Source of the DNA: Methanobacteriota archaeon
GTDB taxonomy: Archaea > Thermoplasmatota > Poseidoniia > Poseidoniales > Thalassarchaeaceae
Direction of reading: 5' to 3'
NCBI GenBank assembly: GCA_002731195.1
Contig: PCAI01000034.1
Span: 1 to 16,802 of the forward strand
Length of the DNA: 16,802 bases
Shown here one piece after another: positions 7,161 to 15,355 of the stretch (positions within the stretch are counted from its first letter, which is position 1; every line of letters starts with the position of its first letter). The notes beneath the pieces are model-generated. The model had not been told where the DNA came from. It ran no database searches and worked only from the letters and a program-made list of their open reading frames with translations. The position numbers were made by a program, and so were the translations under genes.

Positions 7161-8513
7161 TCAATTTCCTTTCCACCACTTGATTAGATCTGCTTCAGAA
7201 TTGAGAATCTCATGCTCCTCCCTTCCATCTCCTAATGCATTCAGTCTTGAAATCATCGAATTTATCGACTGTAAGTTGTTATTCTCTTTTATTATCTGAG
7301 GTAAAGAAAAACGTAAATGTTTATTGGGATTTTTTCTCTGCCATTTTTTAATTTCTGATTTAATAGGCCAAATTACAAGTAAGAGCCTTCCAAGAGAATA
7401 GTATTTGTCTTTTAGACGTGATTTTGGATTTTCCCCAGATAGAAGTGTTTTAGTCTGAGTTAACCAAAGTAAATCAGAATGTAGGAACCTGATTATTTTT
7501 CTAGTATGGCTATATGACACATTTCTAACAGGCCCTAATGCCTCCCTTAATTCTGAGATATCTGCTGAATTCATCAAAGACAATGTGCCGCAAATAGAAG
7601 AAATAGAATGGCTGAGGATACTCTTGGGAAATGATATATTTTCTTCTTTAGATGAATTTTGAAGTTTCTTATTATGATTTTTTTGTGCATTTAGGAGTAT
7701 TTTCCATGGTTTCTCACCATTGAGCCAATTTTTATTATTCCTGAGTGGCTTTAATCCAATATTTTCTAGAGTTGATTGCCCATCTAATGAATGTAGTAGT
7801 TTTGTCAAATGATAAATCTCAACATCATGAACTTGTACATTAATTGGGAGTGGTTTAGAATGTAGGAAATTTTTAACAACAGTATTTAATTTTTTACGGA
7901 AATCAATTTCTGATGTTTCATTTAATATTGGACCTACAAGTGCCCCCATGTCAAAGGGAGTAGGCATTTCTAATTCTCCCGAAAGTAAATTTTTGTATCC
8001 TGCTCTGATTTTTTTTTGTAAATCAGATGTTTCAAAATACTCTTTTTTGTCTGAGAGATTTCTTAATGTACCTCCTTCAATTCTTTTTAATGCTATTTCT
8101 GGGTCGCAATCTACCCATATGCATAAATCAGGTATTAATGCTGCAGAATTCATATGAGCAACCCTTTCTAGCCCTAGTTTACCGACAATTCCTTGATAAA
8201 CCAGTGAAGAGTGGATATTTCTCTCACTTACTACTGCCCTTCCTTCTTTCAGATAAGGTAAAATCCAGCCGTGTGAATGATCTAATCTATCTGCAGCAAA
8301 TAATCCAGCTTCTCCTTCTGGTTTTAAAGTCTGCATTTTTACAGATTCGATAGCTAAACGGCCTAAAGGGTGTTCCCTCCTCGGTTCACCAGTTTTTTCG
8401 ACTGATGAAAATGTAAATTCTTTCTCAAGAATTTCTGCAACTATACTTGTTGCTAGTCCTTTTCCACTACCATCACCACCTTCAACACTAATAAGATACA
8501 TAAGATTCCTCAT
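7161..8513 (-). CDS. Thymidylate kinase-like protein with degenerate P-loop and extra C-terminal domain
   Basis: A 450-residue protein; ordinary dTMP kinases have about 200-220. Residues 1-218 follow the thymidylate kinase plan: P-loop region 'SVEGGDGSGKGLAT' (9-22), 'TGEPRREHPLG' (41-51), 'LFAADRLDHS' (71-80), 'VVSERNIHSSLVYQG' (94-108), 'PDLCIWVDCDPEIALKRI' (128-145), and a lid-like segment ending 'IRAGYKNLL'. Several key positions deviate. The P-loop Ser/Thr after Lys18 is Gly19, followed by Leu20, so not even the adenylate-kinase form GKGT is kept. The 'DRY' motif is Glu97-Arg98-Asn99, and the 'TREPGG' motif is altered. Residues 219-450 are a basic, helical domain of no recognised family. 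The start ATG overlaps the upstream stop by ATGA. It could be an active but unusual TMK or a repurposed nucleotide-binding protein. The fold call is firm; activity is uncertain. Confidence 0.8.
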   Translation of the reverse strand: MRNLMYLISVEGGDGSGKGLATSIVAEILEKEFTFSSVEKTGEPRREHPLGRLAIESVKMQTLKPEGEAGLFAADRLDHSHGWILPYLKEGRAVVSERNIHSSLVYQGIVGKLGLERVAHMNSAALIPDLCIWVDCDPEIALKRIEGGTLRNLSDKKEYFETSDLQKKIRAGYKNLLSGELEMPTPFDMGALVGPILNETSEIDFRKKLNTVVKNFLHSKPLPINVQVHDVEIYHLTKLLHSLDGQSTLENIGLKPLRNNKNWLNGEKPWKILLNAQKNHNKKLQNSSKEENISFPKSILSHSISSICGTLSLMNSADISELREALGPVRNVSYSHTRKIIRFLHSDLLWLTQTKTLLSGENPKSRLKDKYYSLGRLLLVIWPIKSEIKKWQRKNPNKHLRFSLPQIIKENNNLQSINSMISRLNALGDGREEHEILNSEADLIKWWKGN

Positions 8514-9268
8514 TCAATATTTATCTCATCAATAGTAAACTGGTGTTTAGTAAGACTAGAAAGTGCCATCCCTATGAGTATTAAGAGTGGTCCAATAAAC
8601 AAACCGCCCCTACTCCATAGCCCTATAAAGGAAAACCACCAAGCTTTCCTGTAACTTTTACCATGTAATACTTCGAAACCACCTCTTACTCCAATGGTTC
8701 CTGAAATTAGTGTTAGGATTGCAATTATCGTAGCAAGAGTTGCTGCTTGACTCAAGTTACTTTCTCCTCTCCAATCAATCTCAATTACAGATTCATCATC
8801 TCCCGGAGTCATAGTTATTGGTATCTGAGTATGGTCGCCCGGTATCAAAAATAATCTAATTGAAATATTATCCTCAAGAGAAGCAAACAAAATAAAGGGT
8901 TGACGTTTTATTTCTGGCATCTGGAAACGCCCGCTTTGATCTGTAAATGTTTCTTTTCCAGTTACAGTACCATCAACATTTAACAGAGTTAATTTTACAC
9001 CCTCTATTGGATCTCCTCCAGTATTATTATCAATAAGTGCAGAATTAACAATACCATTGATATCGGCGTAATCATCATCACTAACTAATGATCCGGAAAG
9101 TATCTCGGCAGGGTTAGCAGAAATGGCTAGGACTCCAAATATTGCACCCAAAAGACTTCCAGATATTACCAAAACAGCCGCTGCGATCCTTGTAGCAGAG
9201 TCTTCTGAAATATCTGAAAGCCATATCTCTAAAGACGACATAGAATCATAATCGATGTCATTTTTCAA
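8510..9268 (-). CDS. Three-helix membrane protein with a carboxypeptidase-regulatory-like domain
   Basis: A 252-residue membrane protein starting with TTG at 9268. That start is chosen because a strong Shine-Dalgarno sits 7 bases upstream and the TTGA overlaps the stop of the preceding gene; the in-frame ATG at 9241 has no ribosome site. The order is a cytoplasmic N-terminus, helix about 28-51, and an extracellular domain 69-152 with the CarboxypepD_reg pattern ('INGIVNSALIDNN...PIEGVKLTLLNVDG...TFTDQSGRFQMPEI'). A short linker follows, then helices at about 174-194 and 208-236. The extracellular part is a small prealbumin-like beta sandwich of the type found on many surface proteins. No catalytic motif is visible and no gene name is justified. 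It sits between the glutaminyl cyclase and the TMK-like gene, overlapping both by 4 bases, so all three should be made together. Confidence 0.75.
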   Translation of the reverse strand: MKNDIDYDSMSSLEIWLSDISEDSATRIAAAVLVISGSLLGAIFGVLAISANPAEILSGSLVSDDDYADINGIVNSALIDNNTGGDPIEGVKLTLLNVDGTVTGKETFTDQSGRFQMPEIKRQPFILFASLEDNISIRLFLIPGDHTQIPITMTPGDDESVIEIDWRGESNLSQAATLATIIAILTLISGTIGVRGGFEVLHGKSYRKAWWFSFIGLWSRGGLFIGPLLILIGMALSSLTKHQFTIDEINIE

Positions 9269-10299
9269 TTTATTCCCTCCTTCTCAATCGTATCTCCGGA
9301 TGTATTTAACTGTTCATCTTGTCGCATAAATGATCTAAAAAATAAGAATATAAAAGCAGGCCATGAACCGGGCATCACAAATATAGTGATTGCAATTAAA
9401 CTGATTACTGAGAAAAAAATGTTGTTTGAAAGATAATCATAAATTTGGGCGCGAATGGATGAGTTTGAATCTAAGTCATCACATGCGATGTCCGAGATGT
9501 TAGATTCAACAAACTTGGTAAGATATATCTTTTCCCAATTCTTTCCAGTTAATAAAAAGAAATCGTCTTGAGCTGAATAAGCAATGCCATTTAGTACTGA
9601 ATCTGAATCCTTTTGATTATCTGATAGTGATTCGAAAGAAATTGAATGTTGGACAATTCCATTAGTACTATTAATCGAAATTATCCTATTTTCTTTCCAA
9701 ATATTCGCATAAATTAAATCTCCTACGCATTCCAACTCATTGAGATTGGAAATCTTTTCATTATTTTCTTTTACAGTAATTATTGAAGATATACTGAAAT
9801 CATAAACATTTCTTATTGTCAAATCAGAAGAACCATTGGACATAATAAAAAAATCTTCATTATTACACAACCCCCATCCTTCTCCAGTATAATTGTAATT
9901 TCCTATTAATTCAAAAGTTTCTATGTCAAATATTTTTGCATGTTCTCCTTTCCATGTCAACATAACAATTGAATCATTGAATATTGATATTCCTTCAGAG
10001 AATATATCTTCATCAAAATTTATTTCGTGTATTATTTCTCCAGAAGTTATGTTTAACTCTCGAAGGCTAGAAGAACCGTACTGCCCAGTACTTTCAAATA
10101 ATCTTGTTCCGTCAATTTCTAATCCTTGTGTAAATGAGTTAGGTTGATGATCAATTGTTTTTATAATATTAAAATCCATTTTTGAATCAGAGCAGAGAGA
10201 TGATGCTGAGACATTATAGGAGACTAGGGTGATAATTATCAGGCATGAAAATAATTTTTTGAAATTATAATTAACTATTGTGTACGAACAATGCTCCAT
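9265..10299 (-). CDS. Glutaminyl-peptide cyclotransferase, plant/bacterial (papaya) type, membrane anchored
   Basis: A 344-residue member of the glutamine cyclotransferase family (PF05096 type), which turns N-terminal Gln into pyroglutamate without zinc and folds as a five-bladed propeller. The motifs run in order: FTQGLE (56-61), 'LFESTGQYG' (67-75), SEG (101-103), LTW (114-116), EGWGL (140-144), SNGSS (154-158), LNELE (186-190), ANIW (198-201), LNGIAY (236-241) and TGKNW (251-255). A signal peptide covers about residues 15-32 ('VSA' cleavage site possible), and a long hydrophobic stretch at 294-322 anchors the C-terminus. The enzyme therefore faces outside. The ATG at 10299 is preferred because it places the signal peptide near the N-terminus; the open frame further upstream runs antisense through the neighbouring protease gene. 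First gene of a three-gene operon. The family call is strong, the exact start moderate. Confidence 0.88.
   Translation of the reverse strand: MEHCSYTIVNYNFKKLFSCLIIITLVSYNVSASSLCSDSKMDFNIIKTIDHQPNSFTQGLEIDGTRLFESTGQYGSSSLRELNITSGEIIHEINFDEDIFSEGISIFNDSIVMLTWKGEHAKIFDIETFELIGNYNYTGEGWGLCNNEDFFIMSNGSSDLTIRNVYDFSISSIITVKENNEKISNLNELECVGDLIYANIWKENRIISINSTNGIVQHSISFESLSDNQKDSDSVLNGIAYSAQDDFFLLTGKNWEKIYLTKFVESNISDIACDDLDSNSSIRAQIYDYLSNNIFFSVISLIAITIFVMPGSWPAFIFLFFRSFMRQDEQLNTSGDTIEKEGIN
9276..9284 (-). promoter_or_regulatory. Shine-Dalgarno that decides a TTG start
   Basis: Read on the minus strand this is GAAGGAGGG, ending 7 bases before TTG at 9268. It lies in the last codons of the glutaminyl cyclase gene and supports coupled re-initiation at the rare start codon rather than at the ATG 27 bases further on. 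Confidence 0.7.
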
Positions 10300-10357
10300 C
10301 GACGTTAAAATATGTCTTTCAACCCAGTAAATAACATTAATGCAGTGAGTGAACAGT
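10300..10357. promoter_or_regulatory. Divergent promoter between glutaminyl cyclase and metalloprotease
   Basis: Only 58 bases separate the two starts. GTAAATAA at 10327-10334 lies about 27 bases upstream of the protease ATG (10358) and about 31 upstream of the cyclase ATG (10299), the usual TATA distance for leaderless or very short-leader archaeal transcripts on both sides. A second A/T block lies at 10305-10314. Neither start has a Shine-Dalgarno. In such AT-rich DNA this is suggestive only. Confidence 0.35.
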
Positions 10358-13300
10358 ATGTCGGCCATTAATCCCAAAACTAAGTCATTAATTCCGCTTT
10401 TATTGACTTCTGTACTAATATTATCTGTTTTTACTCCTTGTTTATTTTCAGAAGAAATATCCGAAGTAAAAGATTCTAAATTCATTACAACTGGCCTCTC
10501 TGAATTCTCTCCTGATACCGAGGGGAAGGAGTATATGTTTAACGGTGATGATTTATCTGTCTTTTCTGCGACTGGTTTTCTAAAAAATCAATGGTCTGAT
10601 GCAGGATATCCGGGATTGGTAATGCCATTTTCCGAGAATAGTCACTCCAAGAATACAATTAGCAGCTGTGAGAATGCATGGAGCGTTGGAGAAAGTGATA
10701 ACATATCCACTTCAGGAGGGACAATTGCGGCCACTGTGCAAAGAATATCTACAAACTCTGCAATCTTTGTTGAAAATGGAAAAATTGTATCTTCGACTAC
10801 TTTGAATGATATAGTATCTACTTGGGAGTCGACCATTTTTCCAACTGATACGTATTATTTTGGCGACCCTCCTGACGTAGATAATAATTGTCAAATTGAG
10901 ATAGTAATTTATGAAATAGATGGCATAGGAGGAACAGGAGGTTATTTCCAACCGGGAATATCATCAATCAGAGAGAGCTTGTTCTTTGATATAGATGATA
11001 TGAATTCAAGAAATACAATTTTGGCTCATGAATTTGAACATCTTTTGCATAACTCAAGAGATCCGTTTGAATATATGTGGATTGATGAAGGAGCGGCAGA
11101 TATGGCAGCGTATTTATGCTTCGGAACTAGCGATACTCTAAGTTATCATGCAAATGAATGGGCTCAAAATTCTAGTATCAGTGTCAGGTGGTGGAATGAT
11201 AGAATTGCAGACTATGGAGCTGGTTTCTTATTTTTAATGTATATTTCAGATAAGTTAGGAGGAGGTGATGCGATACAAAGATTAGTCGCAGATACTGCAG
11301 TAGGCGGCACTTCAATAGAGAATTTGGCGATTAATCCAGAACCTGGTTCGACATCAATAGGCACGACAATGAATGATATTTTTGCTAATTTTAGTGCAGC
11401 AGTCTCACTTGACAGCCCCCAAGGAGTATATGGATTTTCCAACCTAGACTTGACAGATGGATGTGATTCAGAATCAATATGTAAAGCTCAACTTAGTGGA
11501 GAGAATGATCAATGGATTACTGGCTGGCAAAGTGAATCACAGAGTATTGAGGGATGGGGTATGCGATCATACAAATTTAGCCAAGGAAATGGTGAACCAT
11601 TGAATTTGATGGTTTTACCTACACAGTTTGGATTTGTTGGATCAATATTAGTCAAAGAAGCGGCTACTGGAACATGGACTATGTCAAAATTGAGGATTGA
11701 TTCCGCGACCGGTGTTGGAACGGGATTAGTGCATGGTTTTGGAAATACTACTAGTGATGTTTACCTGTTTGTATGGTATAATTCATTAACAGATGATTGT
11801 GACTATAGTTTTGTTAATTGTGGAATAATGTCAGGATCATATCCTACAGCTTCTTTTACAGTTTATGCTGATTTGATAAGTGATCCCGCGGAGGTTTCAA
11901 TAGATTCAATAAATACTTTTGATAGAGATGGTGATGGATTGGAAGATAGTGTAGAGTTAAGTTTCGAGATTATTTCATATGCTTTCTTCGAGATAATACA
12001 AGTAGAGTTTGGTGCTTATGTGAATAATACCCTAAAAGATAACTTAGAATTAGAAGTTACTGCGGGAAATGGAGATTCGGAAATAGAAATAATCTGGTAT
12101 AGTCCTCCTACATCAGGAGAATGGACTTTCGGAGTTGAAATATCCGACATTACAGGAGAAATTCAGGATTCGGCTTTTTCCCTTCCGGTTTATCTAGAAA
12201 ATATGAAACCGGAAGCATCGGGATCTATTGCGACAAATATTACTCAAACATGGGCATCTGTTAATATTTATGGAGGAGGTTATGATGTTTGGGGATTTGG
12301 AGATGTCAATGGCTCTTTTACACATAATGAAACTCCAATAGGATATATTTGGGATTTAGGTAATGGGGAAATTTCAGGACTCAAAAACCCTACACATTCA
12401 TATGAAGAAGAAGGCGAATATCAAATTACATTAATTGTTCAGGATCAAGGAGGATATTATTCAGACATCCAAATTTGGGATATTGTAGTTAATGATTCAA
12501 CTACTCCTATACCAGCAATTACAGTAGAGGGGATAAATATAGAAGAAGAAATTACTATCCTAACAAACCAAAATATCAGATTCTCTGCCATAAACACCAT
12601 AGATAATGTTCCTATTGATAAACTGAATTTTACTTGGGATTGGGGCGATGGAAATATTGATTCTGGAGAAGGTAATTTTGAGGCGTACCATTCTTGGATA
12701 GATGGCGATTCAGATGGAACGGCATATCAACTTACCTTGACAGTTTTTGATGGTAAACACTATGCAGAACATACAATACAAGTGAATATTCTCAATAGAA
12801 TTCCAAGACAGATATTCGAAGGAGAATTGCAAACAGATACACTGACTCCTCTAGATATGCCAGATATTTTTATTGATGACGATGGAATAATTGTCGAATA
12901 TGAATGGTTTTTTGAAGATGGAGTAAATGTCTCAGATTCTGGAATTACTTTAACATCAGATTTTTCAGAGACTAAATCTATTCAATCAAATCCTAAGGTG
13001 AGTTGGTCAGAACCAGGAATGAAAAATGTATCCTTGCAAGTAACTGATGATGATGGTAACTATACAATTGCAAATTTTGTAGTAGAGGTCAATAATCAAA
13101 GACCAGTGGCTATATTTAACCGGCCATCCGATGGTCTGACGAGTACGGCTTATGTTTTTGAGAGCTCATCCTTTGATACGGATGGAGATACATCAAATCT
13201 AGTCCATATATGGAATATATCCGATATGCAAGAATCAATCTATGATGTCTCGTCAATTAGTAGGACATTTTCAAAACCTGGCCTGTACTCAGTCAGCCTA

Positions 13301-14464
13301 GTAGTCATGGATGAAAGAGGATTAGAATCGGCCCCTAAAACCTATTATTTCAAAATTGAAAATCCATTACCCGTGCCTGTGTTAGAATTCAGACAACCAA
13401 GTATTAATGGGACTATTCTGAAATATGTTCCAGAGGACATTGAAATCATCACATGGCAGGTTCCAAATTTACAAGGCGGAGGAGTTTTTATCGCCCCGAA
13501 TATGCCAATAATGTTTGATGGATCACAGAGTTATGATTCAGATGCTGAATTTAAAGGTAAAGAATCACTTGATCCAGATGACCCTAATTGGAATGGTATA
13601 ACCAAATGGATTTGGGAGTTTGGAGATTCATCTCCTGAAGTACTAGGCCCAATGGTTTGGCATAGTTATGAACTACCGGGTATTTATGTCATTAAATTGA
13701 CAGTTTTAGATAGTTTTGAAGGAGGAGAGGCAAATAGCACATATCTAACTGTCCATGTTTCAAGTTCACCAGAAATATTAACTTCAAATCCGATTGGAAG
13801 CGAATATGTTACTGTTGGCGATTCGATTAACCTAGATATCGAAGTTTCTGATTATGATTTGTCACTAGGAGTCGATGCATGGATGGATAATGATGCATCT
13901 GGCGATTCAGATGGAGATGGCAACATGACAAATGATAAAGATGAAAATCTTGCAGATCAATTAACAATAAAATGGGATTTTAATGTTTTTGAGGATTCAA
14001 ATTTTGATGGCAACTACAGGAATGATTGGATTGATTGGGAGAATAAAAATTGGGACGTACCTGGAGACTCCAGAATAGCGGTTCAAGTATGTGATGGCGT
14101 CGGAGTGTGTTCTTCGAAAGACTTCATAATAACTGTCCTTTCGACTTCTGAAGATAATTCGCCAAAAACTCTATCAGATTTAACGATAGATGATTTTATT
14201 CCCGATACAGAGAGTTTTGGAGTCCTGAGTTTAGTAGCGATTGTTTTGATACTGGGTTGGCTCGTTATGAGGCAAAAGAATGAAGATGAAATAGATGCCA
14301 TTGATATGCTAGAGACCTATGGTGTTGAAGTAAAATTAGAAGGTGGTTTGCCAGGGATGGATCAACATACTCCTCCTCCACAACCTAAATACTTGACAGT
14401 GGATGAGCGGAAGAATAAGGAATCAGGTTATGTTCGACCAATTAGGACGAGGCGCGAAAAATGA
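10358..14464 (+). CDS. Giant membrane-anchored HExxH metalloprotease with PKD modules
   Basis: A 1368-residue secreted protease, still attached by a C-terminal helix. A signal peptide covers about 9-32. The peptidase domain (about 120-370) has 'ILAHEFEHLLH' with zinc ligands His224 and His228 and base Glu225, and a likely third ligand Glu244 in 'WIDEGAADMAAY'; this layout resembles the M30 (hyicolysin-like) or M6-type gluzincins. A beta domain follows, then an acidic D-x-D-x-D loop at 522-530 and an Ig-like domain. Five PKD-like repeats centre near residues 662, 758, 848, 950 and 1085 ('WDLGNG', 'WDWGDG', 'WFFEDG' and similar). A second DSDGDGN calcium-type loop (1183-1189), a helix at 1287-1304, and a 64-residue cytoplasmic tail rich in Pro and basic residues complete it. 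I start at ATG 10358; a GTG 9 bases upstream is possible. It likely degrades extracellular protein at the cell surface. Confidence 0.87.
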   Translation: MSAINPKTKSLIPLLLTSVLILSVFTPCLFSEEISEVKDSKFITTGLSEFSPDTEGKEYMFNGDDLSVFSATGFLKNQWSDAGYPGLVMPFSENSHSKNTISSCENAWSVGESDNISTSGGTIAATVQRISTNSAIFVENGKIVSSTTLNDIVSTWESTIFPTDTYYFGDPPDVDNNCQIEIVIYEIDGIGGTGGYFQPGISSIRESLFFDIDDMNSRNTILAHEFEHLLHNSRDPFEYMWIDEGAADMAAYLCFGTSDTLSYHANEWAQNSSISVRWWNDRIADYGAGFLFLMYISDKLGGGDAIQRLVADTAVGGTSIENLAINPEPGSTSIGTTMNDIFANFSAAVSLDSPQGVYGFSNLDLTDGCDSESICKAQLSGENDQWITGWQSESQSIEGWGMRSYKFSQGNGEPLNLMVLPTQFGFVGSILVKEAATGTWTMSKLRIDSATGVGTGLVHGFGNTTSDVYLFVWYNSLTDDCDYSFVNCGIMSGSYPTASFTVYADLISDPAEVSIDSINTFDRDGDGLEDSVELSFEIISYAFFEIIQVEFGAYVNNTLKDNLELEVTAGNGDSEIEIIWYSPPTSGEWTFGVEISDITGEIQDSAFSLPVYLENMKPEASGSIATNITQTWASVNIYGGGYDVWGFGDVNGSFTHNETPIGYIWDLGNGEISGLKNPTHSYEEEGEYQITLIVQDQGGYYSDIQIWDIVVNDSTTPIPAITVEGINIEEEITILTNQNIRFSAINTIDNVPIDKLNFTWDWGDGNIDSGEGNFEAYHSWIDGDSDGTAYQLTLTVFDGKHYAEHTIQVNILNRIPRQIFEGELQTDTLTPLDMPDIFIDDDGIIVEYEWFFEDGVNVSDSGITLTSDFSETKSIQSNPKVSWSEPGMKNVSLQVTDDDGNYTIANFVVEVNNQRPVAIFNRPSDGLTSTAYVFESSSFDTDGDTSNLVHIWNISDMQESIYDVSSISRTFSKPGLYSVSLVVMDERGLESAPKTYYFKIENPLPVPVLEFRQPSINGTILKYVPEDIEIITWQVPNLQGGGVFIAPNMPIMFDGSQSYDSDAEFKGKESLDPDDPNWNGITKWIWEFGDSSPEVLGPMVWHSYELPGIYVIKLTVLDSFEGGEANSTYLTVHVSSSPEILTSNPIGSEYVTVGDSINLDIEVSDYDLSLGVDAWMDNDASGDSDGDGNMTNDKDENLADQLTIKWDFNVFEDSNFDGNYRNDWIDWENKNWDVPGDSRIAVQVCDGVGVCSSKDFIITVLSTSEDNSPKTLSDLTIDDFIPDTESFGVLSLVAIVLILGWLVMRQKNEDEIDAIDMLETYGVEVKLEGGLPGMDQHTPPPQPKYLTVDERKNKESGYVRPIRTRREK

Positions 14465-15351
14465 GAACTAGGAAGGAAATTTTCGCAATAATATCAAATC
14501 TTTTGATTATTCTACCAATAGTCATGATTAGTGCCAATTTATCCATTAAGAGCGTAGATGCAGCAAATAACTGTGAAGTTTCCACAGATAATTCATGGGA
14601 TGTGGAGAGCGCTGTGACTTTGCACAATGTAGATTCAGGACGGGATTGGATGCCGAGTATTTTTGACAATGCTTATGCAGATTCTAGACAATATGGCATA
14701 GACCTGAAAGAGGATTTTTCTTATGAAGTTGTCATCGAGGACGGAGGTGCTACAGCAATAAGTATGAAATTAGTACCAGGATACAGATACAACTTTTGTA
14801 TAACATTTAGCCCCACCATAGGCAGTAATTCAACTATAGCGAAAGGAGATGTTTATCTTATGACTAAAAGTAACTGGGATTCATATAAAACAGAGTATGA
14901 AAATAGAGAATGGGATGATATGAAAGAGATAATAGATAGGTTACCCGTAGAATGGAGAGATATGGTAACCTGGATACCATTCAGAGATGTTCATGCTTAT
15001 GAGGGGAAAAAATATACACAATTTTCAGTTGGGATTGATTCTACTGGATCTTCATGGGCGTCCATATTTGGAGATGATTCTGCAAATGAATACTATTTGG
15101 TACTAGACGCTTGGGACAATAGCAGACCTAATGATTTCAGCCCAATAGGAGACGATATGAATGCAGAGATACTGGTCGAAGCGGAAGAAAGAATTGCCAT
15201 TCCTGCTTTTACAGCATATATTTTGATTGGAGCATTACCAATTTCATGTATCGTTATTCCCATATTACTCCATATTGCGTACAAAAATGGTGCTAAAGAG
15301 GAGAGAGATTCAATTCCTGAAAAAATACCTTTTCTGGAAGAAGTCGTCTAG
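14461..15351 (+). CDS. Anchored extracellular protein of unknown function, coupled to the metalloprotease
   Basis: A 296-residue protein I do not recognise as a named family. It has an N-terminal hydrophobic segment (7-26) with a plausible cleavage site after 'SVDA' (34), and an extracellular domain of about 205 residues with two cysteines (38 and 113) that could form a disulfide. One helix at 249-274 and a short acidic tail follow. The domain is rich in W, Y and D, with 'FSVGIDSTGSSWASIF' and 'YYLVLDAWDNSRPND' segments that suggest a beta-sandwich with acidic turns. Its ATG overlaps the protease stop (ATGA), so the two are translationally coupled and possibly act together, for example as a protease partner or substrate binder; this is inference. 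It converges on aroD with four bases between stops. Confidence 0.7.
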   Translation: MRTRKEIFAIISNLLIILPIVMISANLSIKSVDAANNCEVSTDNSWDVESAVTLHNVDSGRDWMPSIFDNAYADSRQYGIDLKEDFSYEVVIEDGGATAISMKLVPGYRYNFCITFSPTIGSNSTIAKGDVYLMTKSNWDSYKTEYENREWDDMKEIIDRLPVEWRDMVTWIPFRDVHAYEGKKYTQFSVGIDSTGSSWASIFGDDSANEYYLVLDAWDNSRPNDFSPIGDDMNAEILVEAEERIAIPAFTAYILIGALPISCIVIPILLHIAYKNGAKEERDSIPEKIPFLEEVV

Positions 15352-15355
15352 AGTA

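Noticed and set aside
10300..10485. N-terminal extension of the glutaminyl cyclase to an ATG at 10485
   Set aside because: It would run antisense through the start and signal peptide of the protease and would bury the cyclase signal peptide 60 or more residues inside the protein.
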